Source: SZUA-229 sp041589175 (lineage in GTDB: Bacteria; Pseudomonadota; Gammaproteobacteria; SZUA-229). Taken from it: 18,690 bases of DNA. The stretch covers positions 1 to 18,690 of the forward strand of contig JBFHWF010000049.1 in assembly GCA_041589175.1 (NCBI GenBank). The letters run 5' to 3'. A model generated the notes under the pieces. It was not told the DNA's origin, ran no database searches, and was given only the letters and a program-made list of their open reading frames with translations. The position numbers and the translations under genes are program-made. Below, piece by piece: positions 7,519 through 14,021 of the stretch; the stretch's first letter is position 1; every line of letters starts with the position of its first letter.

Positions 7519-8869
7519 GGTAATGTGTCGTATGCTGCAGCCCCTCGGTTTCGTTCTGCTGTTCTATAGCAGCATCGTTCAGGCGACACCTGATATACAG
7601 CACTGGACAACATCCAATGGTGCGCGTGTTTATTTTGTGCCTTCTATGGATATCCCGATGCTGGATGTGCGCGTGGTTTTTGATGCGGGCAGTGCGCGAG
7701 ATGATATTGCAGGCACCGCATTGATGACGAATGGCATGTTATCGGAAGGTGCTTTCGGTGATAGTGCACAGGTGCTGGCTGAAAAATTTGAAGCGGTAGG
7801 GGCTGTGTTTGATAACGGTGCGCTGAAGGACATGGCGTGGTTAGGTATGCGCAGTTTGCGAGATGAAAAATATTTACGACCGGCCTTGATAAATCTCAGA
7901 AATATTCTTGCGCGCCCTGATTTTCCTGCGGTTGCTTATCAACGAGAGCTTGAGCGTTTAAAAGTCTCCGTAAAAGCAAGTGGGCAGTCACCGGGTACCG
8001 TTGCCGCACTGCGTTTTTTTAGTGAGCTTTATGGCGACCATCCATATGCGCAACCGAGCGAAGGCACGGAAGAAAGTTTAAAGAAACTCCAGTTAAATCA
8101 TTTAAAGCAATTTTATGAAAAGTATTATGTTGCACGAAACGCAGTTGTTGCGATTGTTGGTCAGTTAACGCGAACAGAAGCCATGGCAATAGCAGAGGAT
8201 CTGCTAAAAGACTTGCCTGTAGGTGAAAAAGCAGTGGCGTTACCGAGGGTAAAACCACTGGAAGAAGCGCGCACTGTATATGTGGATTTTCCTTCTGCTC
8301 AGAGTACGGTGCTGATGGGGCAGTTAGGTGTAACACGGAATGATGCGGATTATTTTGCCCTGTATCTGGGGAATCATGCATTTGGTGGCAGTGGTTTTGG
8401 TTCGCGACTCATGCACGAAGTTCGTGAGAAACGTGGGCTTGCATATAGCACCTATAGTTACTTTGCGCCCATGCGAGCTGCCGGGCCGTTTCAGATAGGC
8501 TTGAGCACGCGCAATGATCAGGTACAGCAGGCACTATCAATATTGCGCAATGAACTGGATAAATTTGTAGCCAGTGGCGTGGGGCAGAGTGAGCTGGATG
8601 ATAGCTTAAAAAACATCACCGGAGGTTTCCCCCTGCGTATCGATAGTAATAAAAAAATTGCCGAATATCTGACCGTGATAGGTTTTTATGATTTGCCGTT
8701 AAATTATCTGAATACCTTTGTTGATAATTTTAATCAGCAGACTCCCGAAACAGTTGCCAATGCGATTAAACGACGCATCGATCCAGCAAAGATGTTGACT
8801 ATTATTGTGGGTGGTAAGGGCGCGATGCAGAGCTCCACTGCGCCAGCTAAAACGGATCCGGCCCTGTGA
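7511..8869 (+). CDS. M16 peptidase family protein, non-catalytic partner
   Basis: A 452-residue M16-fold protein with a signal peptide (cleavage likely after SSIVQA, about residue 25), therefore periplasmic and not lipidated. At the place of the HXXEH zinc site the sequence reads GTALMTNGMLSEG, so both histidines and the glutamate are missing and it cannot be a peptidase alone. The C-terminal half retains the substrate-binding segment GSRLMHEVREKRGLAYS typical of the family. The start at 7511 is set by GGAGG six bases upstream and by an ATGGTTAA overlap with the stop of the preceding gene. An upstream in-frame ATG at 7466 would lie inside the previous gene and remove the signal peptide. The pairing with an active M16 subunit parallels mitochondrial processing peptidase and Pseudomonas operons. 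Confidence 0.92.
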   Translation: MVKVMCRMLQPLGFVLLFYSSIVQATPDIQHWTTSNGARVYFVPSMDIPMLDVRVVFDAGSARDDIAGTALMTNGMLSEGAFGDSAQVLAEKFEAVGAVFDNGALKDMAWLGMRSLRDEKYLRPALINLRNILARPDFPAVAYQRELERLKVSVKASGQSPGTVAALRFFSELYGDHPYAQPSEGTEESLKKLQLNHLKQFYEKYYVARNAVVAIVGQLTRTEAMAIAEDLLKDLPVGEKAVALPRVKPLEEARTVYVDFPSAQSTVLMGQLGVTRNDADYFALYLGNHAFGGSGFGSRLMHEVREKRGLAYSTYSYFAPMRAAGPFQIGLSTRNDQVQQALSILRNELDKFVASGVGQSELDDSLKNITGGFPLRIDSNKKIAEYLTVIGFYDLPLNYLNTFVDNFNQQTPETVANAIKRRIDPAKMLTIIVGGKGAMQSSTAPAKTDPAL

Positions 8870-9474
8870 TAAAAAAGCAGGCTGCGCGGAAAAAGTCGCA
8901 GCAAAATAAAGCGCCGCTCGGGCAATTGCGAATTATTGCCGGGCAATGGCGAAGCCGACGTTTGCCGGTGGCAGATCTGCCGGGTCTGCGGCCAACGACG
9001 GATCGAGTGCGAGAAACACTGTTTAACTGGCTGCAGAATGATATTCCCGGTGCGCGTTGCCTGGATGTGTTTAGTGGTAGCGGTGCGCTTGCCTTCGAGG
9101 CAGCGTCTCGTGGAGCCGCCCATGTGACAGCAATCGAAAAACAGGCGGTAGCGTTCGATATACTACGCAAGAATGTAGAATTGCTGGATGCAGGGCAGAT
9201 CGAGTTACAGTTTCAGGATGGGATTCAGTGGCTACAGAATGCTGCCGTTGAGCCTTATGATGTTGTGTTTCTGGATCCGCCTTTTGATGCTGATTATTTG
9301 CCAGAAGTCTGCACATTATTGCAGCAGCGAGAATGGTTGCGTTCGGGTGCGGCGATCTATATAGAAACCGCGGCAGGCTGGCCGCTGCAGGAACTGCCAC
9401 AGCAGTGGAAGGCAGTGAAACAGAAAAAAGCAGGCCAGGTTGCCTATTATCTATACAGGCTTGAGGCCGATTAA
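8866..9474 (+). CDS. rsmD: 16S rRNA (guanine(966)-N(2))-methyltransferase RsmD
   Basis: This SAM-dependent enzyme methylates N2 of G966 in 16S rRNA on the assembled small-subunit head. The 202 residues show a basic N-terminus, the family segment LRIIAGQWRSRRLP (21-34), LRPTTDRVRETLFNWL, SAM-binding motif I LDVFSGSGALAFEA (66-79), and the catalytic motif IV as DPPF (137-140). The start is a GTG at 8866 whose last bases form a GTGA overlap with the stop codon of the M16 partner gene, implying translational coupling. Immediately downstream is coaD, a common neighbour. Confidence 0.95.
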   Translation: MIKKQAARKKSQQNKAPLGQLRIIAGQWRSRRLPVADLPGLRPTTDRVRETLFNWLQNDIPGARCLDVFSGSGALAFEAASRGAAHVTAIEKQAVAFDILRKNVELLDAGQIELQFQDGIQWLQNAAVEPYDVVFLDPPFDADYLPEVCTLLQQREWLRSGAAIYIETAAGWPLQELPQQWKAVKQKKAGQVAYYLYRLEAD

Positions 9475-9491
9475 CCGTTCGAGGAAAGCAT

Positions 9492-9974
9492 ATGTCTGTG
9501 GTGGCAGTATACCCGGGAACTTTTGATCCGATTACCAATGGTCATAGCGACCTGGTGGAAAGGGCATCACGCCTGTTCGACAAGGTGATTGTGGCGATTG
9601 CTGCCAGTGCCACCAAAACGCCGCTGTTCGAGCTGGAACAGCGCATCGAGCTGGCGCGTGAGGTGCTTGCCCCCTTCCCCAATGTCGAGGTCTGTGGCTT
9701 TTCCGATCTGCTGGTCGACTTCGTGCGTAGCCGCAATGCTAATGTCATACTGCGTGGCCTCAGGGTGGTGTCCGACTTTGAATACGAGATGCAGCTGGCC
9801 AGTATGAATCGGCATCTGGCGACCGAGATCGAAACCCTGTTCCTCACGCCGTCTGAAAAAAGCAGCTTTATTTCCTCAACCCTGGTGCGGGAAATCGCCT
9901 CCCACGGGGGTAAAGTGGAGGAATTTGTGCATCCGGCGGTGGTCAATGCTTTAGCGCAAAGGTTCAGGAAATAA
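9492..9974 (+). CDS. coaD: Phosphopantetheine adenylyltransferase CoaD
   Basis: CoaD transfers AMP from ATP to 4'-phosphopantetheine, giving dephospho-CoA, the penultimate step of coenzyme A synthesis in the cytoplasm. The 160 residues match the family exactly. Visible motifs are the nucleotidyltransferase signature YPGTFDPITNGH with His18, the substrate-binding block RGLRVVSDFEYEMQLA with its following NRHL, and the ATP-binding ISSTLVRE. GAGGA lies six bases before the ATG. The gene begins 17 bases after rsmD and is probably cotranscribed with it. Confidence 0.97.
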   Translation: MSVVAVYPGTFDPITNGHSDLVERASRLFDKVIVAIAASATKTPLFELEQRIELAREVLAPFPNVEVCGFSDLLVDFVRSRNANVILRGLRVVSDFEYEMQLASMNRHLATEIETLFLTPSEKSSFISSTLVREIASHGGKVEEFVHPAVVNALAQRFRK

Positions 9975-9990
9975 AGGCCTACATCAAGTA

Positions 9991-10020
9991 AGGACGTGAG
10001 CCAGAATTTTGATGTATAAT
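9991..10020 (+). promoter_or_regulatory. Promoter of the ferredoxin gene
   Basis: A perfect TATAAT -10 box sits at 10015-10020, 67 bases before the ferredoxin start codon. The best -35 is AGGACG at 9991-9996 with an 18-base spacer, a weak match. It indicates that the ferredoxin gene can be transcribed separately from coaD. Confidence 0.5.
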
Positions 10021-10038
10021 TCACGGCTAATTTAGATT

Positions 10039-10052
10039 CAGGGTAAACCCTG
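10039..10052 (+). other. Small stem-loop in the ferredoxin leader
   Basis: CAGGG and CCCTG flank a TAAA loop, a perfect 5-bp stem in the transcribed leader, 36 bases before the start codon. It lacks a T-run, so it is not a terminator. It could stabilise the mRNA or be incidental. Confidence 0.3.
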
Positions 10053-10087
10053 GTATATGTGAGGTCTAGCCAGGCCAGGAGCGATAG

Positions 10088-10339
10088 ATGGCGTTAATCA
10101 TTACTGACGAGTGCATCAACTGTGATGTGTGTGAGCCGGAGTGCCCCAATGAGGCGATATCACCCGGTGATGAAATATATGAGATCGACCCTTTCAAATG
10201 TACAGAATGTGTGGGCCACTATGATACGCCACAGTGTGTCGAAGTCTGCCCGGTCGACTGTATTCCCAAAGATCCGGATCACGAAGAGAGTGAAGAGCAG
10301 TTGATGGAAAAATACAAACAGCTCACTGGCGAAGGCTAG
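10088..10339 (+). CDS. 2[4Fe-4S] ferredoxin, YfhL / Allochromatium vinosum type
   Basis: An 83-residue low-potential electron carrier. Cys9, Cys12, Cys15 and Cys19 form the first CX2CX2CX3CP motif. The second half has Cys38, Cys41, Cys50 and Cys54, where eight residues separate the second and third cysteines instead of the usual two, plus an extra Cys58. This insertion and the acidic C-terminal helix after residue 60 mark the Allochromatium/YfhL subfamily. The redox partner is not known from the sequence. It has its own promoter and an intrinsic terminator, and sits between coaD and ggt as in Pseudomonas (from memory, fdx1). Confidence 0.94.
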   Translation: MALIITDECINCDVCEPECPNEAISPGDEIYEIDPFKCTECVGHYDTPQCVEVCPVDCIPKDPDHEESEEQLMEKYKQLTGEG

Positions 10340-10350
10340 ATCCAGGAAGA

Positions 10351-10374
10351 GGCTCCGCAAGGGGCCTTTTTTTT
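10351..10374 (+). terminator. Intrinsic terminator after the ferredoxin gene
   Basis: GGCTCC and GGGGCC form a 6-bp stem with one G-T pair, closed by a GCAA tetraloop (GNRA type), then eight T. It starts 12 bases after the ferredoxin stop codon. Confidence 0.88.
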
Positions 10375-10443
10375 GCCTGTTGTCAGTACTCTGTTTTAAC
10401 ATCGAAAACTCAATATCAAACAATAGCGAACACGGACAGAAAT

Positions 10444-12114
10444 ATGCCAGCAAAAATCACGTTGTTACTGCTGTTAATGTTTAGCATGGTAACGCTCGCC
10501 GAGAACAGGCCGGCTGCCATTGCGACCGCGCATCCGATGGCGACTGAGGCGGGCGAACGCATGTTTGCGCAGGGGGGTAATGTATTTGACGCTGCCGTGG
10601 CGATCAGTGCAGCGCTGGCCGTGGTTGAGCCCTACAGTTCAGGAATCGGTGGGGGCGGTTTCTGGTTATTGCATCGTGCAAAAGATAATTATGAGGTTAT
10701 GCTGGACGGTCGTGAAACAGCACCAGCAGCTGCGCACCGTGATATGTATCTCGATGAAGAGGGGAATGTGATTCCAGGGCTTTCGATGGATGGTCCGTTG
10801 GCGGCAGGCATTCCCGGTGTCCCTGCAGCGCTGGAAGTGCTTTCAGAACAGTATGGAAACTTAAGTTTAAAACAGAGTCTGCAACCGGCAATCGAATTTG
10901 CGCGCAAGGGTTTTATCGTCGATGAGCATTATCGTCGCATGGCTTCATTTCGTAAGCAGGCACTACTTGCATCCGCAGATGCCGCAAAAATTTTTTTGCG
11001 AAACGGAGAGATACCTGAGATTGGTGAGCGAATTATTCAACTGGATCTCGCGGATACGCTGGAGCTCATGGCGGACAGGGGAAGCAAAGGTTTTTATGAA
11101 GGAGTGCTGGCACAGAAGTTGGTGAGAGGCAGTCGATCTGCCGGTGGAATCTGGACACAGCAGGACTTAAAAAATTATCGTACCAAAGCGCGTAAGCCGG
11201 TAACGGGTGAGTATAAGGGCATGCGTATTACATCGGCTGCGCCGCCCTCGTCCGGAGGTATAGCGTTGATCCAGATTCTGAATCAGCTGTCACATTTTGA
11301 TCTGCGTAATTTACAGTCTGCACAGTCGATACATTATATCGCCGAAGCTATGCGAAGAAGCTATCGCGATCGTGCGCAGTTTCTCGGCGATAGCGATTTT
11401 GTTTCTGTGCCGCAGCAGCGCTTACTGAGTCAGTTATATGCTGATGGTCTGGCAGCGAGTATACATCCGTTAAAGGCGATGCCGAGTGAGTGGCTGCCCG
11501 GTGTGAATACCGATAATAATAGTCGCGACACTACACATTTTTCGGTTATCGATCAGCAGGGTAATCGGGTAGCTGCAACACTTTCGATTAATTACCCCTT
11601 TGGTTCAGGTTTTGTCGCGCCAGGTACCGGCGTGTTGTTGAATGATGAAATGGATGACTTTTCTTCGCGCCCCGGGGTGCCGAATGCTTATGGTCTGGTT
11701 GGAGCAGAAGCCAACGCAATTGCGCCAGGGAAAAGAATGTTATCGAGTATGTCGCCAACATTTCTGGAAACCGAAGATCGACTTGCCGTGATTGGTACAC
11801 CGGGCGGTAGTCGAATAATCACCATGGTGCTGCTGGGCGCATTACATTTTCATCAGGGTGCTAACGCCGAAGATATTGTTAATGCTTCAAGGTTTCATCA
11901 TCAGTATCTGCCTGATATGATTTTTTATGAGCCTGGGGCGATTAGTGAATTTGAGCTGAAAGAATTACAGGCCCGCGGGCATCAGATGAAAGCATCCGAT
12001 AATGTCTGGGGTAATATGCAGCTGGTTATCTGGAATAAGAAAGCGCAGAAAATGTCGGCAGCTTCTGATGCCAGAGGCGTGGGTAGTTCAAAGGTTGTCG
12101 AAGCGAAACAGTAG
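10444..12114 (+). CDS. ggt: Gamma-glutamyltransferase precursor
   Basis: This periplasmic N-terminal-nucleophile hydrolase cleaves the gamma-glutamyl bond of glutathione or transfers the glutamyl group to peptides or amino acids. The precursor of 556 residues has a signal peptide (hydrophobic residues 5-18, cleavage near TLAEN). The large subunit includes the gamma-glutamyl-binding arginine in DGRETAP (R90). Autocleavage is expected before T363 in DTTHFSV, making this threonine the catalytic residue of the small subunit. The lid-loop region PNAYGLVGAEANA, SSMSPT and the oxyanion segment GTPGGSR (451-457) are all present, so the enzyme should be active. It lies after the ferredoxin terminator and so needs its own promoter, which I cannot define. 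It converges with a small unknown gene. Confidence 0.96.
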   Translation: MPAKITLLLLLMFSMVTLAENRPAAIATAHPMATEAGERMFAQGGNVFDAAVAISAALAVVEPYSSGIGGGGFWLLHRAKDNYEVMLDGRETAPAAAHRDMYLDEEGNVIPGLSMDGPLAAGIPGVPAALEVLSEQYGNLSLKQSLQPAIEFARKGFIVDEHYRRMASFRKQALLASADAAKIFLRNGEIPEIGERIIQLDLADTLELMADRGSKGFYEGVLAQKLVRGSRSAGGIWTQQDLKNYRTKARKPVTGEYKGMRITSAAPPSSGGIALIQILNQLSHFDLRNLQSAQSIHYIAEAMRRSYRDRAQFLGDSDFVSVPQQRLLSQLYADGLAASIHPLKAMPSEWLPGVNTDNNSRDTTHFSVIDQQGNRVAATLSINYPFGSGFVAPGTGVLLNDEMDDFSSRPGVPNAYGLVGAEANAIAPGKRMLSSMSPTFLETEDRLAVIGTPGGSRIITMVLLGALHFHQGANAEDIVNASRFHHQYLPDMIFYEPGAISEFELKELQARGHQMKASDNVWGNMQLVIWNKKAQKMSAASDARGVGSSKVVEAKQ

Positions 12115-12128
12115 TTGTAATGTGGTTG

Positions 12129-12404
12129 CTATTCGAGCCCGAAGTCTTCGATATCCTGTTTCGCAGTGCGTGCTTCTATTTCGCTGATTTTGTTAATGCA
12201 GCTCAATAATTTCATGCGTTCGTGCTCGGCCTGTCCATGATTTAAATAGCGATCGGCAACCTGTAATAGCTCTTCGTAAAAACGCATGCGATATTGCAGG
12301 TTTATAAGGCTCTTTGCAATAAACTGCGGGTCCTCGCCCTGTTCTTTCATCGCAATGGCAGAGCGCAGGGCGGTTTTCAGTTCGTCGTCTGTAGGTTTGC
12401 TCAT
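12129..12404 (-). CDS. Small helical protein of unknown function
   Basis: A 91-residue protein that I do not recognise. It is rich in charged residues and leucine and is predicted by eye to be almost wholly alpha-helical, with no signal peptide, membrane segment or metal motif; it has a single cysteine (near residue 69). The segment LINLQYRMRFYEELLQVADRYL could form an amphipathic helix. It is cytoplasmic. It converges on ggt with 14 bases between stop codons and is divergent from mogA. Coding is supported by length, its tidy fit between neighbours and a plausible protein composition. Confidence 0.75.
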   Translation of the reverse strand: MSKPTDDELKTALRSAIAMKEQGEDPQFIAKSLINLQYRMRFYEELLQVADRYLNHGQAEHERMKLLSCINKISEIEARTAKQDIEDFGLE

Positions 12405-12466
12405 AATACGTAAAGTGTAGTTAAAAAATCCGTGGTTTGATATGCGCCGAACAAGGCATATTTTTT

Positions 12467-12487
12467 AGTGTAAATAAAGTGTAAATA
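12467..12487 (+). repeat. Two direct copies of AGTGTAAATA in the mogA upstream region
   Basis: AGTGTAAATA occurs at 12467-12476 and again at 12478-12487, one base apart, giving an 11-base period close to one helical turn. A related AGTGTA occurs at 12414-12419, nearer the divergent small gene. The second copy lies about 18 bases before the mogA start codon. This could be a regulator site or simple AT-rich repetition. Confidence 0.4.
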
Positions 12488-12505
12488 GATAGCAGGAAAA
12501 AGATT

Positions 12506-13039
12506 ATGTCCAAAATCAAGATTGGTGTACTTACCGCCTCTGATCGTGCAAGTGCAGGCGTGTATGAAGACTTATCAGGCCAGGCGATTATCGATACATT
12601 AAATGAGTATCTGACATCAGAGTGGGAGCCGATTTACAAGGTGATACCCGATGATCAGGCGGGGGTTGAAGCCGCGCTGATCGAAATGGCAGATAAAGAC
12701 GGCTGCTGTCTGACGGTAACAACCGGGGGTACAGGTCCGGCACCACGTGACCTGGTGCCTGAAGCGACAGAGGCGGTGTGTGAAAAAATGATGCCGGGTT
12801 TTGGTGAGTTAATGCGTCAGGTTAGCCTGCAATATGTACCAACGGCGATTCTTTCGCGGCAGACTGCTGGTATACGAGGAAAGTGTTTAATCGTGAATTT
12901 ACCAGGTAAACCAAAGTCGATTCGCGAGTGTTTAGATGCAGTATTTCCTGCAATTCCATATTGTGTCGATCTGATTGAAGGCCCTTACCTTGAAACAGAT
13001 GAATCAGTTATTAAAGCGTTCAGGCCAAAGGCAAAGTAA
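12506..13039 (+). CDS. mogA: Molybdopterin adenylyltransferase MogA
   Basis: MogA adenylates molybdopterin with ATP, preparing it for molybdate insertion during molybdenum cofactor synthesis in the cytoplasm. The 177-residue protein has the MoaB/Mog fold motif TTGGTGPAPRD (72-82), with the functionally important aspartates at D49 (IPDD) and D82. Further E. coli MogA-like blocks are PGFGELMRQVS, VPTAILSRQ and NLPGKPKSIRECL, then EGPYLET. These favour MogA over the shorter MoaB paralogue. AGGAAAAA precedes the ATG. It stands alone, with no other moa or moe gene in the window. Confidence 0.93.
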   Translation: MSKIKIGVLTASDRASAGVYEDLSGQAIIDTLNEYLTSEWEPIYKVIPDDQAGVEAALIEMADKDGCCLTVTTGGTGPAPRDLVPEATEAVCEKMMPGFGELMRQVSLQYVPTAILSRQTAGIRGKCLIVNLPGKPKSIRECLDAVFPAIPYCVDLIEGPYLETDESVIKAFRPKAK

Positions 13040-13190
13040 CAGTATCTGGCGGGTTTATCTATCAGCGTGAGTTTGATGTGACATAAGTAAAAGGATGAAA
13101 GGTATTAAAAAGTCCTGTTTTCAGTGTTAGTCTGGCCAAAATAAAAAAAACAGACATGCAGAAATACTGCGTGGTTTTACAGGGCGGTAG

Positions 13191-13859
13191 ATGAACTATG
13201 GAGTTAAAGCAGGGCTAATACTGGAAGACAATAGCATTGCACAGTCATATATGGAGATGGCGCTCAGGGAGAGTTTTGCGGACATCACCATTGAATTAGC
13301 GGATAGTTTACAGGCTGCATTTCACTTGCTGGACAGGTTTAGTCCGTGTATCGCGCTGGTGGATATGGAATTGCCGGACGGTTCTGGCGTGGAATTCCTG
13401 CATCGTCTGGCCGTCGATGCACCGAACTGTACGCCGATAGTTGTTACCTCGCATGAAGATGATGAAATCCTTTATTCGGCGTTACGTGCCGGTGCACAGG
13501 GCTATCTACTCAAAAATCAGTCTCAACATAAGCTTGTTCAATATATGCAGGGCGTTATGCGAGGCGAGGTTGCGCTGTCACCAAAAATCACATTCAAGCT
13601 GATGAGCTACTTCTCTCGACAGGAAAGAATTCGTGTTGAAGGTGGTATCAAGTGTCAGCAGGTAGACTGTCTAAGTCGACGAGAAACAGAAGTATTAAGT
13701 TTGATTGGGCGCGGCTTGAACGGTAAGCAAATCGCTGTGGAAATAAATGTGTCATATCACACAGTCACAACACATATTAAAAATATCTACACCAAGCTGG
13801 GTATCACGACACGAGCTGAAGCCGCTCAGCAGGCAATCTTGTTAGGTCTAGTGCAGTAG
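13191..13859 (+). CDS. NarL/LuxR-family response regulator, orphan
   Basis: A 222-residue transcription regulator. Residues ~7-125 form an intact receiver: E12-D13 acidic pair, phospho-acceptor D58 in LVDMELPDGSG, T86 and K108. Residues ~160-220 form a LuxR-type helix-turn-helix (LSRRETEVLSLIGRGLNGKQIA, then VSYHTVTTHIKNIYTKLGI). AGGG lies six bases before the ATG. No histidine kinase gene is nearby, so its partner is elsewhere. The next gene, 162 bases downstream on the same strand, is the giant lipoprotein; it may be a target, though this is inference from position only. Confidence 0.93.
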   Translation: MNYGVKAGLILEDNSIAQSYMEMALRESFADITIELADSLQAAFHLLDRFSPCIALVDMELPDGSGVEFLHRLAVDAPNCTPIVVTSHEDDEILYSALRAGAQGYLLKNQSQHKLVQYMQGVMRGEVALSPKITFKLMSYFSRQERIRVEGGIKCQQVDCLSRRETEVLSLIGRGLNGKQIAVEINVSYHTVTTHIKNIYTKLGITTRAEAAQQAILLGLVQ

Positions 13860-13921
13860 CTGATAACAATATATTGATGTATTGATTTTCCTCGGTATTC
13901 TGATCATCAGTTGTAAATATC

Positions 13922-13932
13922 CCTAATTTAGG
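13922..13932. other. Short palindrome between the response regulator and lipoprotein genes
   Basis: CCTAA and TTAGG flank one central base, 90 bases before the lipoprotein start codon. It is a possible half-turn operator for the adjacent LuxR-type regulator or another protein. It is short enough to be chance. Confidence 0.25.
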
Positions 13933-14021
13933 TGATACACACCACAAGCCAATCAGTGCTACGCTACCCGAGCTCGTTTTTTTTACGGGTTTGAGTGGGT
14001 ATAAATATAAAGGGCATTGAA

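Noticed and set aside
13966..13990. ACCCG...CGGGT with an eight-T run upstream of the lipoprotein gene, looking like a terminator
   Set aside because: The T-run lies inside the loop instead of after the stem, and the CGAGCTCG palindrome before it is too short to form a hairpin.
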